In this document: positions 34,824 through 42,599 of the stretch, in pieces | Layout of the letters: every line of letters starts with the position of its first letter | Position numbering within the stretch: the stretch's first letter is position 1 | Position numbers and translations under genes: made by a program | The notes under the pieces: generated by a model | Seen by the model: the letters and a program-made list of their open reading frames with translations, nothing else | The model's database searches: none | What the model was told of the DNA's origin: nothing | Source of the DNA: JAEUMY01 sp033764435 | GTDB taxonomy: Bacteria > Pseudomonadota > Gammaproteobacteria > Burkholderiales > Usitatibacteraceae | Reading direction: 5' to 3' | Assembly (NCBI GenBank): GCA_033764435.1 | Contig: JANRIX010000033.1 | Span: 248,001-312,000, forward strand | Length of the DNA stretch: 64,000 nucleotides

Positions 34824-36758
34824 ATGGTAACGGCCAAGATGAAGCGCGATTTCGCAAAGACGATCCCAAATGATTTGCGCTTGAATAGGCAAATCGGCCA
34901 AGGCGGAAATAGCGTGGTGTACTCAGTAACCTCGCTCCCCGACAATGCGACGTACGCAATAAAGTTCTTTGTGTCTAAAGTAAATCGATACTCTCGCTTC
35001 CGCGACGAAGTGACAGTTGTACGCAAGCAGTTGAGTGGCATTCAAGGCGTCCTGCCCATTGTTAGAGACCATCTTCCGAAGAATGAAGAGCAGCCGTGGT
35101 ACATGATGCCGCTTGCCCAGCCACTTTGGAACTCTCTTGAGGCGGCGGACCCCTCTGCAATCAGACGCCGCTTCATTCAGCTTGCCCGTACGCTGACCAA
35201 AATCCATCTATTGGGTGTTGCCCATCGAGACATTAAGCCCGATAACTTATTGCTCTGGAATGGCCTGCCAGTTTTCTCCGACTTTGGGCTCGCCGATTTT
35301 CCCAATAAGACCAACAAGACTCCTCAAGGGGAAGTTGTTGGACCTAAGTGGTATATGGCGCCAGAGATGAGGCGCAACACTCCAAATAGAGACTCTCAAA
35401 AGGCGGACATTTACTCTTTTGGAAAGACGCTGTGGGCGTTCTTGAGTGGAAATAGGAGCGGATTTGATGGCACATACATTGCCGATGACGGGACAATTTC
35501 ACTAAGTCATAGTGGCAAGTGCGAGGGGGCATACCTTACGCCGTGTCACGAGTTGCTGAGGCTAGCAACCGCGAATGATCCTGATCGCAGACCGACAGCA
35601 GGTCAACTAGCCGATATGCTGGAAGATTGGGATGCTATTGAGGATGATTGGCCGCGCAAGAACCGAATGCAATGGGAAGAAATTGAGAATGAGTTGTTTG
35701 GCGGCACCAGTCCGTTGCGAGTTGAGTGGCGAGAGAGTGAAAAGATTGTCGAAGTACTCAATATGGTTGCGCGCTATAACAGCCTCAATCACCTGTTCTT
35801 TCCTGATGGTGGCGGCTTAGACCTCAGTCGATGCGAGCTTGGACTGGAATCCGGGACGATTGAGTTGCATGCGAGCGACGTAACCATACTGAAGCCCTTG
35901 CGGCTGATGTTTGAAGGCTTCCCCAATTCACCAGAATCCAACTACTTTCGACTCGAATCGTGTATCTCAGAACCTTTAGGGGAAGGTAGTGTTTACAAGG
36001 GGCTTTACGAGGAATTTGTAGAGTCTGGTGCTGGAACCTATATCCCTCGAAAGCACTGGGAAAATGGCACATGGCAGGGAAAGGCGAAATCTGAGAGTTG
36101 CCGCTTTATAAGGCGGTATGTGCGTGGCGCATTTGTTGTCGCGCCAAAGGCGGGGACCTTTAACAGAATCGATGATTACCTCGGGACTTTTGCAACTGTC
36201 AGCGCGGATGAGCTTCGCGCGGGTATTGCACATTTAATTGCAAACGCAAGTGGCCCGCAATTATCGCTTTCGCGTTCGCATCAGCACAGGACGATTCGTG
36301 TCGTAAGTCCTGTCTACGATAAAGTTCAAGACTACGTCCCGAGTTACCTTACTGCTTCGAGCTTGCTGAGCTTGCTTAGTATGGAAAAAAAAGTTGCCAG
36401 CGCGCTTCGAAAGGACCGTGAGGCTCGAGGATTGTCAGATTCATTGGTCGATTCTTTGCTCGGCAAGACAGAATATAGTCGCGCCATTAGGTCGGCCCTC
36501 CTTCTATTGGGTTCGCTTTCTCGCGAGGAGTACTCAGAGTACGTAGTCATAGTTAATTTTGGAAAGAATGTGCTCGGTATGGACTGCTGGGACGCCGATG
36601 AACTGGTTGTGCAAGCGATCGCAAGTCATCCGGAAGAGCCGGCCGAATACATGTCAGCGATCATGCATAACCAATTTCTAATGAAGGGTTGCCGGAAGCT
36701 TGGGATTAGTACGAAAGGATTGAAGAAAACAGGCATTGGTAACAAGAAGCCAAGTTAG
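34824..36758 (+). CDS. Serine/threonine protein kinase with unknown C-terminal half
   Basis: A 644-aa protein. Residues ~20-275 are a Hanks-type kinase: Gly loop IGQGGNSVVY, Lys47 in YAIKFF, catalytic loop HRDIKPDNLL (Asp136), DFGLAD (Asp153), WYMAPEM and DIYSFGKTLWAFLSG. All catalytic residues are present, so activity is likely. The last ~350 residues contain no transmembrane helix or PASTA repeat; the extreme C-terminus (SLSREEYSEYVVIVNFGKN...HPEEPAEYMSAIMHNQF) faintly resembles DUF3775. It shares the low GC of the preceding reverse transcriptase gene and lies 210 bp downstream on the same strand. Its target could be host proteins in an abortive response; that is inference. Confidence 0.85.
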   Translation: MVTAKMKRDFAKTIPNDLRLNRQIGQGGNSVVYSVTSLPDNATYAIKFFVSKVNRYSRFRDEVTVVRKQLSGIQGVLPIVRDHLPKNEEQPWYMMPLAQPLWNSLEAADPSAIRRRFIQLARTLTKIHLLGVAHRDIKPDNLLLWNGLPVFSDFGLADFPNKTNKTPQGEVVGPKWYMAPEMRRNTPNRDSQKADIYSFGKTLWAFLSGNRSGFDGTYIADDGTISLSHSGKCEGAYLTPCHELLRLATANDPDRRPTAGQLADMLEDWDAIEDDWPRKNRMQWEEIENELFGGTSPLRVEWRESEKIVEVLNMVARYNSLNHLFFPDGGGLDLSRCELGLESGTIELHASDVTILKPLRLMFEGFPNSPESNYFRLESCISEPLGEGSVYKGLYEEFVESGAGTYIPRKHWENGTWQGKAKSESCRFIRRYVRGAFVVAPKAGTFNRIDDYLGTFATVSADELRAGIAHLIANASGPQLSLSRSHQHRTIRVVSPVYDKVQDYVPSYLTASSLLSLLSMEKKVASALRKDREARGLSDSLVDSLLGKTEYSRAIRSALLLLGSLSREEYSEYVVIVNFGKNVLGMDCWDADELVVQAIASHPEEPAEYMSAIMHNQFLMKGCRKLGISTKGLKKTGIGNKKPS

Positions 36759-36792
36759 GGTCACGCAAGACTCTTTGCATAAGGCTCAACCC

Positions 36793-37728
36793 ATGCCCTT
36801 CATCACCCCGCTCCTCCCCTTCGCCGCAGGCTGGTCGCTCCTGTTCTTCACGGCCGACCTGGTTCAACTCGGCTGGGTCAATGGCGCAGCACAGTTGGTG
36901 CTGTTTGCCTTGGTGGTCTGCATCCCGGCCTGGAAAACAGGGCGCTTGTCCTATGTCGACATCGGGTGGCCGCTGGGTCTGGCGCTGATCGGTGTGGTGA
37001 CACTTGCCTTGGCAGACGGTCAGCCCGTCCGCAAGCTCGTCATCAGCCTGGTCTATCTCTTCATTGGTCTCCGCATGGGCCTGGGTGCCATTAAGATGTG
37101 GCGGAACGGCTACTTTCAAACGGAGTTTCCGCGCTACCAGTACCAGCGCCTGCGTTGGGAACGCAAGGGCATCAAGAACATCCCGCTCATGATCCAGATC
37201 GAGGCGCTGGTCCAGGGCCTGGCGAACGCGTCCTTCCTGGCTTTTCCGGCCTTCCTCATCGCCAGCAACAAGAGCGATACGCTGCACGCGCTCGAAGTCA
37301 TCGGCCTCCTGATATGGATCGGTGCCTTCGTGATGGAGAGCGTGGCGGACATGCAGAAGCTCGCCTTCCTGCGCGAGATGAAGCGGCAGAATCTGAAAAA
37401 CCAGGTCTGCAATGTCGGCCTGTGGCGCTACAGCCGCCATCCCAACTACTTCGCCGAATGGATGGTGTGGAATGCGCTGGTGATTGCCGCCATCCCTTCC
37501 TGGCTCGCGCGCTCGGCGCAGGATGGCTGGGTGGTCTGGATCCTGCTCGGTATCGGGCTGCTGTTTGTCTCACGCATCATGTACTACACGCTCGTGCACT
37601 ACACCGGCGCCCGACCCGCAGAGTATTACTCGGTGCAGAAACGGCCTGAATATCGGGCGTATCAGGAGACGACCAATATGTTCTTTCCGGGGCCGGTGAA
37701 GGTGGCTGGCGGGAAGGGGCCAGAATGA
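36793..37728 (+). CDS. DUF1295 membrane protein (steroid 5-alpha-reductase-like)
   Basis: A 311-aa integral membrane protein with about seven helices. The C-terminal domain has the isoprenylcysteine methyltransferase/steroid reductase-like pattern NVGLWRYSRHPNYFAEWMVWN, then PAEYYSVQKRPEYRAYQETTNMFFPG. DUF1295 proteins are predicted to modify lipids or steroids; the substrate is unknown. The ATG at 36793 is chosen where homology starts. The 3' end of this gene has a decayed relative at about 44.3-44.55 kb in this window. Confidence 0.85.
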   Translation: MPFITPLLPFAAGWSLLFFTADLVQLGWVNGAAQLVLFALVVCIPAWKTGRLSYVDIGWPLGLALIGVVTLALADGQPVRKLVISLVYLFIGLRMGLGAIKMWRNGYFQTEFPRYQYQRLRWERKGIKNIPLMIQIEALVQGLANASFLAFPAFLIASNKSDTLHALEVIGLLIWIGAFVMESVADMQKLAFLREMKRQNLKNQVCNVGLWRYSRHPNYFAEWMVWNALVIAAIPSWLARSAQDGWVVWILLGIGLLFVSRIMYYTLVHYTGARPAEYYSVQKRPEYRAYQETTNMFFPGPVKVAGGKGPE

Positions 37729-37786
37729 CAGCGCCGTTGGCTTGGCAATAGCTGTCCCCATACTCTTCGCACGCAATCAATCAACT

Positions 37787-38833
37787 ATGGTGGAAAGCTC
37801 AGTGCCAGATAGTCAACCGCCAGCCCGGAGCAAGGGCCTGGTAAAGATCATCGGCGGTGATCCCGCAAAGCGCACGGCCGGCCTCTCGTTGGTGCTGTTG
37901 CTGCTCTCTCTTGCGCTGCCAGCCTTTCTTCTCGAATTCAGCGCGGAAAGCTGGCCAGGCATATCCGTTCTCTTTGTTGGCACGCTTGTTGGCTGGATGG
38001 CAAACGGTTTCGCGGTCTACGCCAACTACCTGCTCTTGCTGACGCTCCTGATGGTATGGCGCGGTCGAGGCGCATGGATTGCGGCGATGTTCATGCTCGC
38101 GTTGACGGGTACGGTTGTGTTTTTCGATCGCGTGCCGAGCGGCCAGGGTGGCAGCCAGATGTTGCTGTCGTGGGGATGGGGTGCAGTGGTGTGGCTGGCT
38201 GCAATTTGGTGCGCGTGGATTGCCGCGCTGCTGGCGCTGGGCGAAAAGGCGCGGTTTTATGCGCTGCTGAACGCGACTTTTGGCGTCGCCGCTCTGATGT
38301 TTCTGGTCTATACGAGAGCGGATACGTTCCGGGATGCAAACGTTCAGGAAAGAGAATCGACACATTCCCCTTGGATGGCGTGGTCCTACGTTCCCGTCTG
38401 CAGCATTCCGCTGACATGGCCGGTTGTTCCGGTCGCGCAAAGGGATGAAGTCCTCACGCTGGATATCGAGCGAGACCTCACGACGGTAGATCACTGGCAT
38501 GCACGCGTAAAGCTGCCGCCATTCCAGGAGTACGAGCGCGACGGCTTCCGATGGACTGCGAAGACACGATCCGGGCAAACGCCGGTCGTCGTAGGGAAGG
38601 CACCAGCGCAGGGCACTCGACTCACGCTTTCGGTCAAGCAGGCGGGGCGGGGTGCTCAGATCGCACTACTTGAGAATGCCACCGGCAAGAAGCTCTACAG
38701 CCAGCCACTTTCATTCGCAAGAGTCTTTCCCTGGCGGGATCAGCCATGCCCCCAGTTTCAGGTTGATCCCGCACTGGAGGTGCCGGGTGTGAGGGCTGCA
38801 CTTGAGACGGTGCTACAAAGGCAGGAGCGATAG
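37787..38833 (+). CDS. Hypothetical membrane protein
   Basis: A 348-aa protein with a short polar N-terminus, five to six hydrophobic helices in residues ~30-180 (GLSLVLLLLSLALPAFLLEF, LTLLMVWRG, WGAVVWLAAIWCAWIAALLAL, LLNATFGVAALMFLVYT) and a soluble C-terminal part of about 160 residues (LTLDIERDLTTVDHWHARVKLPPFQEYERDGFRW). I do not recognise the family. The ATG at 37787 is chosen; a longer frame begins 45 bases earlier. It follows the DUF1295 gene by 58 bp. Confidence 0.65.
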   Translation: MVESSVPDSQPPARSKGLVKIIGGDPAKRTAGLSLVLLLLSLALPAFLLEFSAESWPGISVLFVGTLVGWMANGFAVYANYLLLLTLLMVWRGRGAWIAAMFMLALTGTVVFFDRVPSGQGGSQMLLSWGWGAVVWLAAIWCAWIAALLALGEKARFYALLNATFGVAALMFLVYTRADTFRDANVQERESTHSPWMAWSYVPVCSIPLTWPVVPVAQRDEVLTLDIERDLTTVDHWHARVKLPPFQEYERDGFRWTAKTRSGQTPVVVGKAPAQGTRLTLSVKQAGRGAQIALLENATGKKLYSQPLSFARVFPWRDQPCPQFQVDPALEVPGVRAALETVLQRQER

Positions 38834-38868
38834 ATAGAACAACCGGTCTGGTCCTTTTGAAGGCCATC

Positions 38869-38976
38869 CTGAAGAGAATGCATCCGGCCGCAGATTTCAA
38901 GAACTGCTGCATGAAGCGCGGCGAGTTCGACGGCAGTGACCGCCACGACTTCTTTCAGGGATTGATCGACGATTGA
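38869..38976 (+). pseudogene. Short degenerate gene fragment (MHPAAD copy 1)
   Basis: A 35-codon open frame starting CTG-AAG-AGA-ATG, encoding KRMHPAADFKNCCMKRGEFDG... and ending at TGA just before a good terminator. The leader GAAGGCCATC and the HPAAD codons match a second short frame at 39658. The second copy keeps a strong ribosome-binding site and ATG, while here the start is CTG. The HPAADxF pattern faintly recalls the start of ParB-like nuclease domains; this is only a suggestion. Confidence 0.45.
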
Positions 38977-38988
38977 CGGGCTTCACGG

Positions 38989-39015
38989 AAACGGCGCACT
39001 TCGGTGCGCCGTTTT
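38989..39015 (+). terminator. Terminator with UUCG tetraloop
   Basis: Stem AAACGGCGCAC / GTGCGCCGTTT closed by a C-UUCG-G tetraloop, followed by a T. It ends the unit containing the membrane protein and the short fragment. Confidence 0.85.
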
Positions 39016-39027
39016 CAATTCAGCCAT

Positions 39028-39039
39028 GCGAATATTCGC
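39028..39039. repeat. GCGAATATTCGC palindrome, copy 13
   Basis: Perfect copy, intergenic, 29 bp upstream of the next membrane-protein start; the first perfect copy after the long gap starting at 30.2 kb. Confidence 0.95.
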
Positions 39040-39067
39040 GAGTACATCCAGCTGCCAGAGGCAACCA

Positions 39068-39541
39068 ATGCCAAGTGACAAGTCGCAGGAACCTCACGAT
39101 GAAGATGCCGCAACTAAGAATGTGTATCGGAAGCTCTACCTCTACACAGTTCTGATGGCTGTGATCTTTGCGATAGGTGGTCAGTTGATTCCGATTGCGA
39201 CGATGCTGACGTTTGGCTTGCTGGCACTATTCCTGATGGCTTTGCACTTTCTGGGCACAGGAGCAATCGCCTTCATTGTTGGTTTGGATGTGAAGCGTAG
39301 CTTCAGTCGGTCCATTTTGTGGGGAGCGCCGTTGTGGGTCTTGTGGTGGTTCGTTACGGCCTATACCGAACTGCGCGTCGGGCATGTCCCATTTCCCATG
39401 CCATTGCTTTCTGGTGAGTTTTCCAAGTTTCCAGAGAAGCTGACATCGGTCCTTGGAGAGTTGCCATGGTTTGCGGCTGCATATCTCGCAGGCATGCTTT
39501 GCGGTTTGGCCTACAAGGCATTCACGCGGAAGACCAGCTAA
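39068..39541 (+). CDS. Hypothetical membrane protein
   Basis: A 157-aa protein with a hydrophilic N-terminus (MPSDKSQEPHDEDAATKN) and about four hydrophobic helices (YTVLMAVIFAIGGQLIPIATM, LLALFLMALHFLGTGAIAFIVG, ILWGAPLWVLWWFVTAY, WFAAAYLAGMLCGLAYKAF). No family recognised. The ATG at 39068 lies well placed after an AG-rich stretch; the open frame extends 42 bases further through a palindrome copy. Confidence 0.6.
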   Translation: MPSDKSQEPHDEDAATKNVYRKLYLYTVLMAVIFAIGGQLIPIATMLTFGLLALFLMALHFLGTGAIAFIVGLDVKRSFSRSILWGAPLWVLWWFVTAYTELRVGHVPFPMPLLSGEFSKFPEKLTSVLGELPWFAAAYLAGMLCGLAYKAFTRKTS

Positions 39542-39578
39542 AGGCGTCTAGCTCCATCATTCCAGAAGCTCAATCCCT

Positions 39579-39590
39579 GCGAATATTCGC
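39579..39590. repeat. GCGAATATTCGC palindrome, copy 14
   Basis: Perfect copy, 14-bp form TGCGAATATTCGCA, intergenic, 37 bp after a stop codon. Confidence 0.95.
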
Positions 39591-39657
39591 AACAGTCAAA
39601 ACCTCCGCGTACAATCCGCCCGCCGCCATCCGGCGCTTTTCATTTTTGGAGGCCATC

Positions 39658-39711
39658 ATGAAAATGCACCCGGCCGCAGACCTCTTCTGCTTTCGAACCC
39701 ACCAGGGTTAA
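39658..39711 (+). pseudogene. Truncated gene start (MHPAAD copy 2)
   Basis: ATG with a strong GGAGG ribosome-binding site seven bases upstream opens only 17 codons (MKMHPAADLFCFRTHQG) before TAA. The leader and first ten codons match the fragment at 38869, so this is probably the start of a duplicated gene whose body has decayed. Confidence 0.45.
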
Positions 39712-39820
39712 AACCAGCAAACGCCAGAAGGGCTTCCCGTCCGAAACCGGCGTGAAGCGTTCACTGGGTAGCTGGCGCAACAATAGGGGACGGACCACGA
39801 AAAGCTTTCTGCCGCCTGCT

Positions 39821-39832
39821 GCGAATATTCGC
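39821..39832. repeat. GCGAATATTCGC palindrome, copy 15
   Basis: Perfect copy, 14-bp form TGCGAATATTCGCA, in the gene-remnant region. Confidence 0.95.
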
Positions 39833-39953
39833 ACTGACGTCAGCCAAAGACCGGCCCCTGAAGCCAGTCTTCTATTTCTCGGAGTCGCGGGTGAAGCGCG
39901 ATCTTGCCGCGCTGGCGAAATTCATCGACCCAAGGCGCAGTGAGCCGGGCTCA

Positions 39954-40343
39954 TCAGGCGCCGGGCAACGCCGCCCACGCAGACACTGCCACCGCGCCCA
40001 GCGCAACCCAGCCAGGATGCCGCCCGCGCGTTCCCACCAGAACAAGGAGGGCGCCGAGGGCGTTGGCGCCGCTCACTGCTTTGAGCACCAGATTGTGCAC
40101 CGGTGCTCCAGGTGCAGCTGCCATCCCAAACAGGATCACCGCGAAGCCCCAGCCCAGCACCGATGCCAGGTGCCAGGTCGCCCACAGGATTCGGATGTTG
40201 CGGGGCTGCAATGGCGGCGCGCCGAGCTGTGGTACCAGGGTGCCTTCCCGCAGGTGTCGGAAGATGAGCCGCTCACCCAGAAAGGAATGGACGACGCCCG
40301 TTACGATCAGGAGCGAGGCGGCAAGCGTCAACGGTGTTTCCAT
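39954..40343 (-). CDS. Small four-helix membrane protein
   Basis: A 129-aa protein with four hydrophobic segments (LTLAASLLIVTGVVHSFLGE, RILWATWHLASVLGWGFAVILFGMAA, ANALGALLVLVG, GWVALGAVAVSAWAAL). The histidines in VVHSFLGERLIF and TWHLASVLGW are placed as in small membrane proteins of unknown role that I cannot name. It lies 85 bp downstream of nothing on its strand except the P450 promoter side and appears to be its own unit. Confidence 0.6.
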   Translation of the reverse strand: METPLTLAASLLIVTGVVHSFLGERLIFRHLREGTLVPQLGAPPLQPRNIRILWATWHLASVLGWGFAVILFGMAAAPGAPVHNLVLKAVSGANALGALLVLVGTRGRHPGWVALGAVAVSAWAALPGA

Positions 40344-40428
40344 TTTTTCTCCAGGGGTCGTCAGCGTCCGATGTACGAGAGCAGTCGCGATGAATGACGC
40401 AGGTGCAGGGCGTGTGCGTGGCGGCGGC

Positions 40429-41811
40429 TCACGCCAGGCTTCGCCGCAGGAAGCGCACTTTCATGGGCGTCTTGGGTTTGAGTGCGAGATCAACAAAGGG
40501 CGTCGGCAGTTGATCGCCTGAGTCGAGGCCAAGCTCGAAATGGCGCACCACGTGGGCCGCGATCAGCGCGATTTCCACGCTGGCGAACTGTTGGCCGAGG
40601 CAGAAGCGGGGGCCGGCACCAAAGGGCATGAAGGCGCCGCGGGGGATCGCCGGCGCATCAGGCAAGAAGCGTTCAGGCGCAAACTTTTCCGGGTTGGGAA
40701 AGTAGCGTTCGTTGCGATGCATCTGCCAGATTGGTGCCGCCACCAGTGTCCCTTTGCGCACAGCTGTTCCTTCGATCACCAGATCGCGCTTGGCGACGCG
40801 GGTGAATAGCGCCGTGGAGGGCGGATAGATGCGCATGGCCTCCTTGATGGTCGCGTTCAGCAGAGGAAGACGCGCCATGCCGGCGAGGTCCAGATTCTGA
40901 GTGCATGCGGAATCGACTTCGCGGCGCAGCTCGGCCATCACCGCTGGATGCGTCGCCATCAGGCCAATCCACCAGGTCAAGGCGGAGGCGGACGTGTCAA
41001 AACCCGCGCCGAAGAGCAGCATGCAGTTGTCGAGGACTTCCTGCGTGGTGAGGCCGGCATCGGCGTCACGTGCGGCCAGCATCATGTCCAGCACGTCTGC
41101 GACGGCAGGGTCTGTTTCGGTTTGACTTTCACCGCGACGCTGCAGTCGTTCATCCACATGAGTAGCGATCAAACGGCGCAGCGTTTGCAGGTGTCTGATC
41201 TTGGCGGCGCGCCCCGGATAGGGGAACCAGTCTGGCGGAATGAGCGCCCAGTAAACCTCGCGCATGCTCTGGCGGGATAGCGCGCGGATCGCGACCGAGG
41301 CCTGGTGGGTTTCTTCGCGCGAGCTCGCGTGCGAAAACAAGGTGCGAAGGATCACGTCCATGGTGATGCGCGTGGTGAAGGCATCGACATCGATGCTGGC
41401 GTGTTGCCCGGGATCAGTGGGCAGCTCCTCGCGGACGCAGTTGTTGATCGCCGCCTGCATCAGATCCATGTAGCCGCCCATGCGCTTGGGCGAAAACGCC
41501 GGCGTGAGCAGACGCCGTTGCCGTTCCCAGTCTGCGCCTTCGGTGGTCAGCACATTCCGGCCCTGGAAGGATTCGAAGATGCGCAGCAGGCGGGCTTCGC
41601 GCTCGAAATCGTCATGATGATCGACGAGGACTTTGCGCACGGCCTCCGGGCTGAAGAAATAAACGATGCGACGGAACAGGATGTCGAACTCAGCCACCTC
41701 GCCGCACTGATGCTGAAATTTGGTGGCGGCTGCCAGGGGATCAGTCTGGATGTCCTTGAGCAGAGGAAGGCCAAGAAAGGGTGTCTTGATCAAGCTGGTG
41801 TTGTGGGCCAT
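40429..41811 (-). CDS. Cytochrome P450
   Basis: Heme-thiolate monooxygenase, 460 aa. The heme ligand is Cys404 in PFGAGPRFCLGQQFA. The ExxR is in IKEAMRIYPP, the I-helix oxygen-activation motif is FGAGFDTSASAL and the PERF region is KFAPERFLPDAP. No fused reductase or N-terminal membrane anchor is seen, so separate redox partners are needed, and none is adjacent. It lies 18 bp downstream of a tetR gene on the same strand, so expression is probably controlled by that repressor. Substrate unknown. Confidence 0.92.
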   Translation of the reverse strand: MAHNTSLIKTPFLGLPLLKDIQTDPLAAATKFQHQCGEVAEFDILFRRIVYFFSPEAVRKVLVDHHDDFEREARLLRIFESFQGRNVLTTEGADWERQRRLLTPAFSPKRMGGYMDLMQAAINNCVREELPTDPGQHASIDVDAFTTRITMDVILRTLFSHASSREETHQASVAIRALSRQSMREVYWALIPPDWFPYPGRAAKIRHLQTLRRLIATHVDERLQRRGESQTETDPAVADVLDMMLAARDADAGLTTQEVLDNCMLLFGAGFDTSASALTWWIGLMATHPAVMAELRREVDSACTQNLDLAGMARLPLLNATIKEAMRIYPPSTALFTRVAKRDLVIEGTAVRKGTLVAAPIWQMHRNERYFPNPEKFAPERFLPDAPAIPRGAFMPFGAGPRFCLGQQFASVEIALIAAHVVRHFELGLDSGDQLPTPFVDLALKPKTPMKVRFLRRSLA

Positions 41812-41829
41812 GAGGATGAACGATGGGTG

Positions 41830-42495
41830 TTATTTGGGTGAGCGCGCCTTCGCGTCCCGCGCGCTGGCGACGCCGTACATCAGGAGGTCGAAAGCGCTCA
41901 GGAAGCGCTGCTTGAGATTCGGCGTCGGCTCTGCCAGCCACGCCGTGATGGCGGCAAACAGGAGGTACTCGAAGTTCATCGCCACGTGTTCTGCGACGAG
42001 GTCTGTCCTGATTTCGCCTGACTGCTGCGCGGCCTTGAACATCGCCGCCAGAATCTGGCGGCCATCGCTGTTGGCGTTGACCGATCCCGGGTAGCGCTCT
42101 TCATGCTGCCGCGCGTTGGTCAGATAGCAAATGTAGTGGCGCAAGTATTTCCGGCGCTCGCTGTGCCAGTCGGCGGACTCGCTCAGCAGGTAGCGCATGC
42201 GCGAATCAAAGGTCTTGCGCGCGAGCAGGGCCTTTGCACGCATGGCCATGCCATCGGCGATGTCCAGACGAAAACGATAGGCGATCAGCGCTTCCTTGAC
42301 CGGGAAGTACTTGTAGAGCGTGGCCTTCGCCACATCGGCCACGTCGGCGACTTGTTCCATGGATACCGCGTCGTAGCCGTGGGCTTCGAACAAACGATAG
42401 GCCGTGGCCGAAAGGTGATCGGCGGTCTGGTCCTGCTTGCGCTGGCGACGGGTGGGTTCGGGCGGGGGGTGTGTCACGGCCTTGACTATTTCCAT
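41830..42495 (-). CDS. TetR/AcrR family transcriptional regulator
   Basis: A 221-aa repressor-type regulator. The N-terminal helix-turn-helix is HLSATAYRLFEAHGYDAVSMEQVADVADVAKATLYKYFPVKEAL; the C-terminal ligand domain is divergent. The ATG at 42495 is chosen because a longer frame would need a TTG start lying at the -35 box. A 15-bp-armed inverted repeat overlaps the promoter and this start codon, which suggests autoregulation. The P450 gene follows after 18 bp and is the obvious co-regulated target. Confidence 0.88.
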   Translation of the reverse strand: MEIVKAVTHPPPEPTRRQRKQDQTADHLSATAYRLFEAHGYDAVSMEQVADVADVAKATLYKYFPVKEALIAYRFRLDIADGMAMRAKALLARKTFDSRMRYLLSESADWHSERRKYLRHYICYLTNARQHEERYPGSVNANSDGRQILAAMFKAAQQSGEIRTDLVAEHVAMNFEYLLFAAITAWLAEPTPNLKQRFLSAFDLLMYGVASARDAKARSPK

Positions 42496-42527
42496 ACGAC
42501 GTTCAAAAGTATACGTCGTATGGAAAT
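42488..42527 (-). promoter_or_regulatory. Probable TetR operator (15-bp inverted repeat)
   Basis: Arms ATTTCCATACGACGT (42488-42502) and ACGTCGTATGGAAAT (42513-42527) are perfect complements with a 10-bp spacer. The repeat covers the -10 box and the start codon of the tetR gene, as expected for an autoregulatory site. Confidence 0.8.
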
Positions 42528-42537
42528 GGGAGGTCAA
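42508..42537 (-). promoter_or_regulatory. Predicted sigma-70 promoter of tetR-P450
   Basis: On the minus strand, TTGACC (42537-42532) and TATACT (42513-42508) are spaced by 18 bp. Transcription would start about 6 bases before the ATG, giving an almost leaderless mRNA. Confidence 0.6.
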
Positions 42538-42578
42538 GCAGGTGTTTGTGGGCGGACCGCGAATACCTTTATCCCGCC

Positions 42579-42590
42579 GCGAATATTCGC
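42579..42590. repeat. GCGAATATTCGC palindrome, copy 16
   Basis: Perfect copy between the end of the oxidoreductase gene and the tetR promoter. Confidence 0.95.
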
Positions 42591-42599
42591 AGTGCCCAG

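Larger units (their letters stand above)
39542..39953. other. 412-bp region with repeats and gene remnants
   Basis: No intact gene. It contains two perfect palindrome copies, a 17-codon frame with strong ribosome-binding site (39658-39711), and, further on, coding-like but broken stretches such as one encoding VFYFSESRVKRDLAALAKF on the plus strand around 39865-39925. It looks like the debris of one or more decayed genes. Confidence 0.5.
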
